NCBI RefSeq assembly: GCF_030272615.1
Contig: NC_081410.1
Coordinates: 121,766,640 to 121,830,639, forward strand
From: Cryptomeria japonica
Taxonomy: Eukaryota > Streptophyta > Pinopsida > Cupressales > Cupressaceae
Direction of reading: 5' to 3'
Length of the DNA: 64,000 nucleotides
Positions 34,611-45,124 of this stretch are shown here, in pieces. Made by a program: the position numbers and the translations under genes. The notes beneath the pieces were generated by a model. The model did no database searches, had not been told where the DNA came from, and worked only from the letters and a program-made list of their open reading frames with translations. Each line of letters begins with the position of its first letter. Position 1 is the first letter of the stretch.

Positions 34611-34650
34611 CAATCCTTAACCTGCACAAAAAATGATGTTATTTTTGGGG

Positions 34651-34672
34651 ACATGCCCCGCGGTGGGCGCCA
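34651..34672 (-). other. Gypsy-1 primer binding site
   Basis: The minus strand reads TGGCGCCCACCGCGGGGC, a TGG-starting PBS of the type used by many plant Athila/Tat-like elements. It lies four bases inside the LTR. Confidence 0.85.
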
Positions 34673-34676
34673 TAAA

Positions 34677-36147
34677 TGTATGTGGGAAAATGCGGTGACC
34701 AAAATGAATAAATCGAGATCAACAGACCCACAGACCAATGAGACTCTTGGTGCAAGTATATAAACAAATTGAACTTGTTTAACTTCCCAAGGGGTGTCCC
34801 ATTGTTCTCTATCTCACAGGATCCCTAAAGTCAATGTTTTGCTCTCAGATCATTGAGAAAATGACTTAGGAATGACAACACCAAGAATGAGTGATATTTG
34901 ATCTATATGCATGAATGCATTCTAAGATCTATATGATGTGTTAAAACTTATGACGATTAAGTTAAGATAAAGATAATGATATGATAAAAGATTAAAAAAT
35001 TATCCTAACATGATATACTAGCCTAGCATGAATATTCTATGATACGGAAAATGCTTTTAAATGTTATGATGATGTTTTAACAAAGAGAAGCTAAAATTCT
35101 TAGTAGATTAGGCTATAATGTAGATGCATAAAAACTTGGAGATATGGATAATGAAGAATGATATCTCTATTTATAGGGAAAATAGGGCAATGGATGGTTA
35201 AGATTGAATAATATTAACAAGGGCTAGGATTGAAAGTTAATCAATCCTTGTTTACAATTTTCAAATTTTCACCAATGAAATAGTGACAATTGTCAACAAG
35301 AGGTTGCTTGAGAGGAGATGCAAGAAGTATTAAATGCCTGAGAAGACATGAAGGTTACCTTAGGAGGTAAAGGTTAAGGTTAGGTTAGGGTTATCCATTG
35401 GATAAAGTTTTTACCCAAGGGGTAAACTCTTGTGGAAGGGTTAAATGGATATCTATGGTCAAAGCCATAAGTGTTTGATGAGACCCTTGAGTGAAAAGGA
35501 TGGTCTAGTTAGAGGAAAGTCTCTAACCAAAGGTCAAAGGTGAGTTAACCTTAAATGGTTATGTAAGAGCCTTTAATGGTTTGGAAGACTTTAGAGGTTA
35601 ACCATTTGAAGACACAAAGCTTTTAATGGTTATTGAAGACTTTGGAGGTTTTGAGAAGTGACTTCCCTTTACTTAGGAATGTGACAATAATTAGAAGATG
35701 AATTAGGCTAAATTGGAAGTGATTGGAAGAATCTAGAAAGGGTTTAGGAGGAAAGTGCGAGATGTAGGAAAATGCAAGTGGATGAGGGAAAAGGATTTTG
35801 ATTAAAATAAAATTACTTTATTTCAATTAAAATAGATGCAACTTGCATAAATACAAGTGGGGGGATTTAATAAATAAATTAGATATATTTATTTGCAAGG
35901 ATCAATTTAATTAAATGCAAATTTAATTAAATAAGGAAGAAAGGGAAATTAATTAAATAAAGTGATTTATTTAATTGAAGGCTAGAAAAGGTTTAGGCGA
36001 TTTTAATTAAATAAATTGAGTAATTCATTTAATCAAATAGATGAAAACGAAGAAATTAATTAAATAAGATTTAATTAATAGGGGGATAGGGTTAAAATAA
36101 ATATTAAATATTTATTTTAGGAAGGTGGTCAGATTTATATGTCTACA
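34677..36147 (-). repeat. Gypsy-1 5' LTR, about 1471 bp
   Basis: On the minus strand it starts TGTAGACATATAAATC at 36147 and ends CCCACATACA at 34677, next to the PBS. It contains AT-rich ATTTAATTAAT blocks (35880-36115) and a GC-richer half. The partner LTR is not in the window, so the outer end is set by the TG terminus and by similarity of the TGTAGAC start to the LTRs at 47318 and 49161. Confidence 0.7.
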
Positions 36148-36846
36148 TGAATGAATAAGGAATGTGTATTAAAAATGAGATCAAAGTTTTTTTATAAATT
36201 TTTAATTTTAATAAAAGATTGTATATGGATTATTAAAATAAAAGTAAAATTTTGAATGTATATTTCATTAATTTGAGGATAATAGAAGGAATATTTTGTA
36301 GGTTAGTGATGACTCAAAGTCTATGTATTATGTAAGATATAATCTTAGATACTCTAAATCATGACCATAAGTTGGACTATGATTAGATTGAAAGAAGGGT
36401 CATAATCTATAGGTCTAATCAAAATGACAATATATCAATAGACATACTTAAGGATAAGGAAAACGTGAATTACCATTTTGGCCTTGTAACTTAACACTAC
36501 TAGTTGAAATTATTTATTACTTTCTATTATTAAATTACATAATCTATCTATATTGTGAGTTTGGTGATAGTTACATATACAATATTTTAGCAAAAGAAGA
36601 AGCTATTTGAAGGAATTTCATGTGTTAGGAAAAAAAGATTAGTATGAAAATTCTCTCAAATATTATCAAGAAAAAAAGATCATTGTTTTCTTAACTACTT
36701 TAATGAATTTATTTTAAAGTTAAAAAAAGTAAACCAAATGTACTATATAAATGGCCTTAAAGTGTGTTTATTGAACATAAATAGGTTTTCCATCAAGTTC
36801 TTTATCTATTCTAGTATAACTTACAAACATGATTGGTATAGCCAAA
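36148..36846. other. Unassigned AT-rich stretch
   Basis: About 700 bases between the Gypsy-1 LTR and the PBS of the next copia LTR. By position it may be the internal part of that copia element on the minus strand. I see no gag or other reading frame. Confidence 0.3.
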
Positions 36847-36861
36847 CCTGCTTTGATACCA
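36847..36861 (-). other. Primer binding site of a minus-strand copia element
   Basis: The minus strand reads TGGTATCAAAGCAGG directly inside the LTR at 36862. Confidence 0.8.
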
Positions 36862-37380
36862 TGTTAGAAATTAGGATCTTAGGATACTAATCATTATAAA
36901 AAATACATAAATAAATAAGATGAAAACCATACAAGCATAGATTTACACATTATACAACATATACATGGGAAAACTCTTTCGAGTAAAAAACCCCATAAAG
37001 CATCATTTTATTAAAACAAACACAAAATATAGTCTATTAAAATAGAATCAACCTAGGGATACTTCTCCTTACTTCCATGTGGCCAATAGTATCTTTTGTG
37101 CATAGTTATCTAACTCACTATAGAACTCCAAAATCACTCACTCTCAAATGAGAGATAACCTCCTTAAACATAGGAGGAAGGGTGGCAACATTAGTCACAC
37201 CTTTTCAATAACCCCCATTCATAAATAATTAATAACCTAATAGGTATTAGATCTTATAATTATTTTAATTGGGATATGCTCAATAAAACATATAAATATA
37301 CAAGGTTTTATAACCTTATATTAGAGAAATTTGCAAATATTTTATAAGAGTATGACCCCTAATAAAATTAAGTTTTAACA
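36862..37380 (-). repeat. Copia LTR, 519 bp, minus strand
   Basis: Bounded by TGTTAG (36862) and TTAACA (37380). The PBS adjoins its left side, so it is a 5' LTR read on the minus strand. It carries the GGGTTTTTTACTCGAAAG..TTTTCCCATG motif (minus, 36966-36996). Its right end abuts L1 coding sequence, showing insertion into the LINE. Confidence 0.8.
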
Positions 37381-38281
37381 CTCCTACCAAGTTATAATGC
37401 TTCAATAATCTACCCAAGCCCTCAACCATTAGAATAAAAAAATAAGGAGACACCTTGTCTAAGCCCTATAGACATAGAGAAAGGGATAAAAAGGATACCA
37501 TTAATAAGAATTAAAAAAGAGGTAGAGGTCACATAACTCATAACCTAGTCAATTCATTTAGAGCTAAATCAAAAAGTAACTAAAATATTGTGAATAAAGG
37601 ATAAGTTGACTCTATCATAGGCATTTGATATGTCAATTTTAATGAGCATGGCTTTTATCTTGGAAGCTACCATAGAATGAATAGCCTCAATTGAAATCAC
37701 TATACCATTGGGAGTTTTTTTACTTTTCACAAATCCTCCGTGGTTAAGAGAAATAAGAGGACCCACACATTTGTTTACTCTCTTTGTAGCAATTTTTTCA
37801 ATTATCTTATAAGAAATATTGCAAAGAGGCATTGAATGAAAATGATCCAATGAAGAGGCTCCATATTTGAAAGGAATAAGAGATACGAAAGTAGTGTTGA
37901 TGGACTTGGGAATCTATTTATTTTTCTACAATTCTCTATCCACTTATATAATAAATCAAACTTCATAATATCCTAGAAAGCTTGAAAGAATTCTATAGGG
38001 AAGTCATCAGGACTAAGATATTTGTCCTTCTTCATTAGTATTACATACTTTTATAGTTATTCCAAGGAAAGGATCTCCAAAAGAGACTTATTCATCTCTC
38101 TAGAGATGAAGGAGGAAATACAATCTAAAATAAGTATCTCTTCTGCAAAGGCCTAGGAATCATGATGAGAGAATAAAGAGATGCGTTTAATAACCTCCTT
38201 GGAGATATATTGTAATGAAGATAAAGGATCACCTTGTGTCAAGGTGATGGAAGACAAAATGTTTCCACTTTTGTGGTGGGT
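37381..38281 (-). pseudogene. L1-type LINE reverse transcriptase fragment
   Basis: The minus strand, in order: KEVIKRISLFSHHD (38200), DKYLSPDDFPIEFFQAF near 38030, SMPLCNISYKIIEKIATKRV (37840), GGFVKSKKTPNGIVIS, then AMLIKIDISNAYDRVNLSFI with the first catalytic Asp (about 37640). It continues WVMSYVTSTSFLILINGIPF and IGLRQGVSLF to 37390. These are RT blocks 0 to 5 of a non-LTR retrotransposon. The YxDD block would lie further left, where the copia LTR cuts in. The upstream part resumes at 46035. Several stops are present. LINE RT primes on nicked target DNA in the nucleus. Confidence 0.88.
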
Positions 38282-38430
38282 GATCTTACAATAGTGAGTT
38301 ATACTTTTTGGCCAACTTTGACACTAAAATGAACATTTTGGAAAAAACCTTCACTTTTTGACACCTATTATTGCTAAACCATTAGGAATTTGAAGATGAT
38401 GTAAAATAGTGATTTGTGATTGATTGACTA

Positions 38431-39198
38431 TGTTGACAAATCCACACTCCAATGAGAAATTGTAGGTGATTGAAGGTATTGTCATTGATGGAAACCTTGC
38501 AATCATATGATATCGGCAGGCACTGGCACCGACAGACTCTACACTGACATACAGTTCACCAACACCAAAAAGAAAGATTACCGACACCCCAACCGATAGG
38601 AATTTTTATTTAATTGTAAAATATTTTTGGAAGCCGACATGGTGGATTGTAAAAAGACTCATATAAGTATGAGATCTTGTCGATCATTTAGTAGGAGTTG
38701 ATATGGTTAGATTATTGCAGACCTAATGTGCGAATTGTAAGGCAGATTTTGGATAAAGGTTTATGATTATTACAAAGCTTAAACCGGTACTGAATCTGGC
38801 ATAGTAGATGCTGAGCTGAAGCAGTTTATGACATTGGATTTGTATAATCCATTTTTGTAAGTCAGTAAGACTTCATTTGTAACTGAGCAGTGAGCTCTAG
38901 GCACTTGGCCTTCCTGCATGTGTAGGCCCCTATTGTAATAGTAATATTCTCTTATTGGCCAGTAAGTGAATATTGTGGGTCATAAATCCCACTGAGGTTT
39001 TTTCCACATCTGGTTTCCTCGTTAAAATATTGTTTTATGGTGTCTTTCATGTTGTGGTTGTTATTCTTATTTACTGCATTAATTTTGCTTTACCGGTACA
39101 CAGTTTTGAAATGCTTTACATGTTATAAGTTAGGAAAATTCTTATATCTGTCAGATACTGATTCACCCCCCCTCTCAGTATCTTTGGGAATCCTAGCA
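38431..39198 (+). repeat. NA-1 5' LTR, 768 bp
   Basis: Starts TGTTGACAAATCCAC (TGTTGGAAATTGCAC in the right copy) and ends CCTAGCA. Contains ATTGTCATTGATGGAAACC near 38478, ATATAAGTAT at 38661, and CCCACTGAGGTTTTTTCCAC near 38990. Confidence 0.92.
38661..38670 (+). promoter_or_regulatory. Candidate TATA box of NA-1 LTR
   Basis: ATATAAGTAT followed by GAGATCTTGT, preserved in the right LTR at 44583-44592. Confidence 0.5.
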
Positions 39199-39200
39199 GT

Positions 39201-39212
39201 TGGTATCAGAGC
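39201..39212 (+). other. NA-1 primer binding site (tRNA-iMet type)
   Basis: TGGTATCAGAGC, two bases after the LTR, intact. Confidence 0.93.
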
Positions 39213-39269
39213 TTGGTCCTCTATTTTCAAAATCCTAATAGCTTGAGGAAGATCCTGACACCAATAGAG

Positions 39270-40205
39270 ATGGAAAACTTGAGAAAGCAATTAGAAACAA
39301 CTCTTTTAAACTTTGATGCAGAAAAGGTGAAGAATATCAAACTTGAAGATGATTTGAAGGTTGCACAAGATATCATTCAAGGACTTTAAGAAAATATCAC
39401 TATTGCAAGGAATAAGAGAAGAGAACTTTGTGAAAAGATGCTGAATGGTGATGATGAAAAGGAAACTCTTAATGATCTAGTGAACAAACCGAGACAAGAA
39501 AATAGTACAATGAAGAATGAGATGCAAGATATGACTATGAGATTTTGTAAAGAAATTTAAGATAGGAAAAAGAATGAAGAGGACTTGGTTAGAAGACTAA
39601 ATGATGCTGGAAATGAAAACAAAATACTTAGTCATGAAAATGATATATTAAAAATAGATTTGATGCACACGCAAAATGACAGAACTGAACTCATGAGACA
39701 GAAAGGAATCTTGGAAAAGGAATTGACTACTACAAATCAACACAAGGAGAAATTCAAGAAAAGTTCAGAAGAACTTGATGACATGCTGAAGAATTAGAAA
39801 CCTAATGGTGATACAAATGACCTTGGCTTTGAAATTGGTGAAAGCTCTTGTACTGCAAACAATCATGATCACAACAAACCGGTAAGACAACCAAATGCTT
39901 ACAAATTTAATGGGAAATGCTTTAACTATAACAAGTATGGTCATAGAGAAAATTAGTGTATATCTAGAAATTATCAAAACACTAATACACCCTCCGGTCA
40001 ATTTTCTAAATGCAACAAAGTTGGTCATAATTCAAAAAATTGTAGAATGAATGTAAGATGTTATGCTTGTGGAAGATTTGGACACTTATCTAATTAATGT
40101 AGAACACATACCAGTAAAGGACATGGGAAATCTATTTAGAAAAAATAATGTGACTTGTTATGCTTGTAACAAAATTTGACATATTGCAAAATTTTGTAGA
40201 AGTAA
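39270..40205 (+). pseudogene. NA-1 reduced gag: coiled coil plus four zinc knuckles (broken)
   Basis: The ATG at 39270 is the first after the PBS. The frame (MENLRKQLETTLLNFDAEKV) is coiled-coil-like to about 39795, rich in Glu, Lys, Asn and Leu. It lacks the usual Gag opening (NYxxW) and UBN2 domain. Four CCHC-like modules follow: CFNYNKYGHREN (39918), CNKVGHNSKNC (40011), CYACGRFGHLSN (40060) and CYACNKI-HIAKFC (40159). Two have lost a Cys and stops (former Gln or Gly codons) sit in three. Stops at 39388, 39558 and 39795, and a 1-base shift near 40145, break it. It might bind element RNA. About 480 bases without a gene separate it from the next frame. Confidence 0.75.
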
Positions 40206-40685
40206 GACATCACCGACAAATAATAAAGGACCCAACTTGAAAGGTAAAGAAAAAGTTGAAGAGGTAAAGCAAGAATTCTCAAAACAATGGATCAGAAAGT
40301 CAGATCAGAATGTTGATGGGAACACTCCTCCATTGGCAGAATAGAGTATCACTCCACCAGCAAGAGACTCTTCATCTAACTGAAGGAAAATCCTTGAGCA
40401 TTTGGCAATGAATTGAAAAACATGCTAATTTGCCCTCGGTTGATGGTGAGAAGTTGAATTACTTCCTTACCAACAGATGAGTTAAGTTTTGACTTAACCG
40501 ACATGCATTAAATGTGGTAGTTGAAGAAAATGACATTATAAAGCAAGTGTTTTGGCTCCTTTTTCATTCACTGAGCATTCAAATCTCCAGAGAGCGTGAA
40601 AATCCCGAGCGAAGGCATCCTTAGCGAAAAGTGAAGCAGTTCATCCAAGCACTCATCCTAAAGGTAGATTGAGGTATTTATAACT

Positions 40686-43600
40686 ATGGCTTCCTCATCC
40701 ACACCTGAATTTATTGCAAACCCTACTGTGATTAAATTTATCAATTTCCCTAGACCCATATTCAAACTTATCCTTGAAATTGCGAAGAAAGATGATACTC
40801 TAGGAGCATTTTCGAAAATACCTAAGGGAGTAGTTTATGCAAAGGATCCTAGAATGTATATACATTGTCATATTGAGGAACTAGCAGATGATGAAATTAA
40901 GAACATATATAGGACTGAAATTTATGATGCAAATGGTAATATCAAACTGTAACATAAGGTAGTGGAAACCCTAGGTTTTGTGGATATTCTTAGCATTCCT
41001 GATTTTCTTGAAGATGTGATAAGAATAGTCCTAAGCAGATTCCATGGTGAATTCTTTTGGTTGGATTCCATCCATAAAATCACTAAAGAAGCAGTTAGGG
41101 CAGTAACAAGCTTACCTTCCACCGGTAGCAGGCTTGACAGAACTAAGAAAGTTTCAAATGACACTGTGATGACCTTAACTGGCGCAACATTTGACAAAAT
41201 ATCCCTAAGAGTCAATGATGTGAAGGACATCAATGTTAGATTTGTCAGTATGATTCTTGGCTATAAGGCTACACATGCAAATAGATTAAACTCAGTATCC
41301 AATTTATGTATTAAAAGTGCATATGACATGGTGAATGACAATGCAAGAATAGATGTGTGTGAATGGCTTAAAGATGAATTGATAGACAACCTGAAGAAAA
41401 TCAAAGGTGATAAGAAGGGAACTTTCAGATTTGGAAATTTGCTTGTATGTTTAATGCTACACATTACCAAGGAAGTACCCGGTATTGGTAGGAAAGACTT
41501 TGGTTTTGATATATTGGTAGGAAAGAAACTATTGGACATATTGAACAATATGGGAGATGATAGAGAGAAACATATAAATGAACATTTTCAAGCACTGAAG
41601 GCTAAAATGAAGACAAGAATAAGGCTATCTCAAACAATTGTTGATAAATATCAAAAAGAGATATGCTTTGCAATCAAGAAAGATGAAATTTGGATGGAGG
41701 CAGTTGTCCCTAGGACTATTTGGGTAACTGAGATGGGATATGAGATAGATGATAACATAATTGAAACTTATGGTAAAGCCCTCCTTGAAGCACCTAAGGA
41801 ACCATCTGAGAAAGTTTTTGGCAATGCTGAAATAATTGAAAGTGGCATTCAATCTCAGAAAAGAGTCAAGAAAACTGAACAGATAGTGAGGAAAGGTACT
41901 AGACATGCTAAAGCAATAAAGGAAGATGTATTAAAGAAAACTGGTATCAAGGAAAGTGAACTAGAAGGACTTCAACCGGAAGCTCATCTTTCACCAGTTG
42001 CAACTTCTTCTAACAATGAGATACTGGTTGAGTTCAAAAGGGTAGAAAGAAAAAGGAAACCCTCACCGACACCCTCACCTACACCTAGAAAGATAAGACA
42101 AAAACAACTGGCAGTGAGGCCCCTAGCTAAAAAGATGACACCTAGAAAGAAAAAACAAAAACAGGCTATTGCTCCACTGGACAAACTTCTAAATGAAATA
42201 ACTGAGGATGGAAAATTGAAAAATATTAGCAAGCTGTATAACACACTTTCCAATGATGATAAAGAGAGCATAGAGAATAGTATAATTTTACACTTAGACA
42301 TATACAAGAAATTCTTGATGGAGATTTTAGATTATACCCAATGATTTATATAGAAGACTAGAAGCTAGAAGGGTAGCTATTACTGAGTTAGATAAAAAGA
42401 TAAAAAGAAAAAAATTACTTGAAGTTCACCCAGTGAACTCCACTAAAGAGATAGATGAATTAATCAGTGAGGCCAACCAGACAATATTTTTAACCAGACA
42501 CCGACATGTAGCACTAATGGCAGATAGAGTGAATGAAATCTCTGAAGAAACTATAGATCAATGGGATATATTCTTTGTTAAAACGGAGAAACGAGAAGAA
42601 CTTAAAAGACCTAAGACCATCAGAGTCTACCAAAAGGACAAGGACAAAGGAAAAGGTAAGGAAGGTGGACCTCCGAGCCTAAAGATAACTGATAACTTGC
42701 CCCCACCTCTCTCTGATACTGCACTGATAGAAACTATTGACGAACAATTGATAGTTGAGAGTATGGATACACCACATGAGGATACTAATCTTAATTCTGA
42801 GGTGTTATACACAATGAATATTGATACACAAGAGGTAAATATTATGGTGGATAAGGAAACAACTGACAAAAGAGATGTGGCAAAAGAGCCACTGGCTGAA
42901 AATATTGTAGTTGAAAATGTTGAGACACAAATTGAACAATCACACATTGCTAAACCCACTAAGCTAGAGCAACCGGCTGACAACACAGTGACACCAGTTG
43001 AGATATTGGTAGTGGACAATACAGAGGTGCATACTGAGAAACTGGTGGTAAACACTGAGACTTCATCAGAGAAACCGATAGTAGAAAGCACAGTGAAACC
43101 CACTGAGGCATAGGTTGAGAAACAAGAACATAAAAAAGTTGAGGTACAGGTTCATGCAAAGATAGTGCCACTGGAAACAACTGAGAAACCCAAGCCTTTG
43201 CTAGTTGAAATGCAGACACAAACTGACCTACTAGAGACAAATACAAGCAAAGAGGTTACTCACACTGGCGGAATGGAGATTGTTAAGGTAGTTGGACAAT
43301 CATCTGGTTCTTCCATGACAAAATTAAGACCAACTAATGTAACAGAGGTACTCTTGGATTCCATTAAGAAAATCACAGAGTGTAATGCACAAGTATATAA
43401 GGCTATTGATGAAACAATTCCTATTCTAAAATTGATAGCACCCAAGTGCAATGTGGAAAATAAAGATTCTTTAAGTCAACTAGACACGTTGTCTAAGTAT
43501 ATCACCGGTAACATTTTGACAGTTGATTAGATCAATGAGGAGACATTTAAAGAGAAAATGAATAAAGAAAAAGAGAAATTCTTTGATGAGACAATAAAGA

Positions 43601-44091
43601 AGTACACGAGACACATTGGTACCCTTTTACCAACACTAAGCAAATCAATAATGGAGTTTAAGGAGTTGTATAGAGACACATATAAGACTAATATTTTGAC
43701 AATGGATATAGACTAGGAGATCAATAAGGTGCAGAAAGAAAGAAATAATATGGCTGACAATCTCCTTGGTTCATCTGAACCATTATCAGTTATAGAACAA
43801 GAAACAGTAGGTTTTGAGGAGAAACTTGAAAAATTGGAAAAATAGAAGGAAAGAGTAAAAGGAAAGGCAAAAGATCTTAAATGCAGACTCAGTCCCAAAT
43901 TGGACTACCTCATATCTTTGAGAAAAGATATCTAAGAGGCACTTGCTCCAAGAATGAAGACATCGGAAGAGCAGATGCATCACATCACTGGTACAATTCA
44001 AAGAACAAAGGAAACATTGAAGGACAGTGACAGGTTCACTAAGAGCCTGAATTTTGTATTGGTAGACCTTTTTCAGATTGTAACCAAGTGA
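40686..44091 (+). pseudogene. NA-1 ORF2: unfamiliar protein of about 1,130 residues (several stops, one frameshift)
   Basis: I do not recognise this protein. The ATG at 40686 (MASSSTPEF) opens a frame with a stop at 40950, then 460 open codons to 42344, a frame change there, and further stops at 43111, 43528, 43714, 43843 and 43933; most of these stops differ from Gln codons by C-to-T. The end at 44089-44091 is about 50 bases before the first PPT-like motif. Residues 1 to about 400 look globular (HGEFFWLDSIHKITKEAV, FRFGNLLVCLMLHITKEVPG, EAVVPRTIWVTEMGYEID). Then comes a Lys/Pro-rich basic stretch, a helical segment (DKLLNEITEDGKLKNI), a long Thr/Glu/Val-rich region and a coiled-coil tail. 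No transmembrane segment is evident. NA-2 encodes a diverged homologue. It could be an env-like or plant-transposon-type accessory protein; neither is shown. Confidence 0.75.
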
Positions 44092-44336
44092 CTACAAGGA
44101 TCAAGCTGAAACTGCACTCAGTTGACATTTTGACAACCTTTGTCATTGATGTCAAAGGGGGAGAAGTGGAACTGAGAAAAATGACTTGAAGAAAGACATC
44201 GTCAACTCAGGGGGAGCACACATTTTGATAACACAGTTTTGGTAAGACAATTTTGGCAAATTCTTTTTGGACAACATTTTTGGATACTTTTTGGATTTTT
44301 CTCATGAGTGTTGCCATCAATGCCAAAGGGGGAGAT
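44092..44336 (+). other. NA-1 3' untranslated region with two PPT-like motifs
   Basis: CTTTGTCATTGATGTCAAAG with GGGGAGA at 44138-44163 and TTGCCATCAATGCCAAAG with GGGGAGAT at 44311-44336, the second abutting the LTR. Confidence 0.85.
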
Positions 44337-45124
44337 TGTTGGAAATTGCACACTCCAATGAGAAATTGTAGGTGATTGAAGGTATTGTCATTGATGGCAA
44401 CCTTGCAATCATATGATATCGACAGGCACCGACACTGATAGACTCTACACTAGCATACAGTTCACCGACACTGAAAAGAAAGATTACTGGCACCCTGGCT
44501 GATAGGAATTTTGTTTAATTGTATTTTGTATTTAATTGTAAAATATTTTTGTAAGACGACATGACAGATTGTAAAAAGACTCATATAAGTATGAGATCTT
44601 GTAGATCATTTAGTAAGAGTTTATATGGTTAGATTTTTGCAGACCTAATGTGCGAATTGTAAGGCAGATTTTGGATAAAGGTTTATGATTATTACAGAGC
44701 TTAAACCGGTACTGAATCTGGCATAGTAGATGCTGATTTGAAGCAGTACATGATATTGGATTTGTATAATCCATTTTTGTAAGTCAGTGAGACTTCATTT
44801 GTAACTGAGTAGTGAGTTCTAGGCACTTGGCCTTCCTGCATGTGCAGGCCTCTATTGTAATAGTAATATTCTCTTATTGGCCAGTAAGCAAATATTGTGG
44901 GTCATAAATCCCATGGAGGTTTTTCCCACACCGGGTTTCCTTGTTAAAATATTGTGTTATGGCATGTCTTTCATGTTGTGGTTGTTATTATTATTTACTG
45001 CATTAATTTTTCTTTACTAGTACACAGTTTTGAAATGCTTTACATGTTATAAGTTAAGAAAATTCTTATACCAGTTAGATACTGATTCACCCCCGCCCTC
45101 TCAGTATCTTTGAGAATCCTAGCG
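44337..45124 (+). repeat. NA-1 3' LTR, about 788 bp
   Basis: Direct repeat of 38431-39198, with TTGTCATTGATGGCAA at 44385-44400. The last dinucleotide reads CG instead of CA. Confidence 0.92.

Larger units (their letters stand above)
32412..34650 (-). other. Gypsy-1 leader, PBS-proximal part
   Basis: About 2.2 kb without a recognisable gene, lying directly inside the Gypsy-1 PBS. Both ends carry a 21-bp periodic array (32524-32866 and 34346-34610). The middle (32870-34340) is AT-rich, with several restarts of a phrase like TTCTTTTTA..CTTGCAA (33730-34140), a loosely repeated motif. I recognise no protein in it on either strand. Confidence 0.55.
6668..36147 (-). mobile_element. Gypsy-1: minus-strand Ty3/gypsy element (non-chromovirus), interrupted by Copia-1 and Gypsy-2
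   Basis: Reading leftward: LTR 36147-34677, PBS 34672-34651 (TGGCGCCCACCGCGGGG), leader 34650-32412, then the Gypsy-2 insertion, leader 10998-10642, gag 10641-8199, protease 8144-7485 and a G-patch and linker region 7310-6668. Copia-1 then interrupts it and the rest of pol is outside the window. The TGGCGCC primer site and the IDGG protease wording fit the Athila/Tat side of plant Ty3/gypsy rather than chromoviruses. That the two halves are one element is inferred from orientation and order: the right half supplies LTR, PBS and leader, and the left half starts with the end of a leader and gag. The ATTTG/ATTTA target duplication of Gypsy-2 marks the join. Confidence 0.75.
38431..45124 (+). mobile_element. 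NA-1: non-autonomous copia-type LTR element with a long novel reading frame
   Basis: LTRs 38431-39198 and 44337-45124, PBS 39201-39212, PPT AAAGGGGGAGAT at 44325-44336. The interior holds a coiled-coil and zinc-knuckle gag remnant (39270-40205) and one long frame (40686-44091). I find no protease, integrase, RT or RNase H. Flanks GACTA (38426-38430) and GAATA (after 45123) may be a decayed target duplication, with the last A of the right LTR lost or changed. LTR starts, PBS and the 3' hairpin match Copia-2 and Copia-3, the likely source of enzymes. Confidence 0.9.

Noticed and set aside
40686-42344. ORF2 as a known host gene captured by an element
   Set aside because: I cannot match it to any host protein family; the presence of a homologue at the same place in NA-2 argues for a long-standing element gene, not a recent capture.
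41261-43246. Several long minus-strand open frames opposite NA-1 ORF2 (for example 42627-43103, rich in Ser/Val)
   Set aside because: They are antisense shadows of a Glu/Thr/Val-rich coding strand; the plus strand has the homologue in NA-2 and the start after gag, the minus strand has neither.
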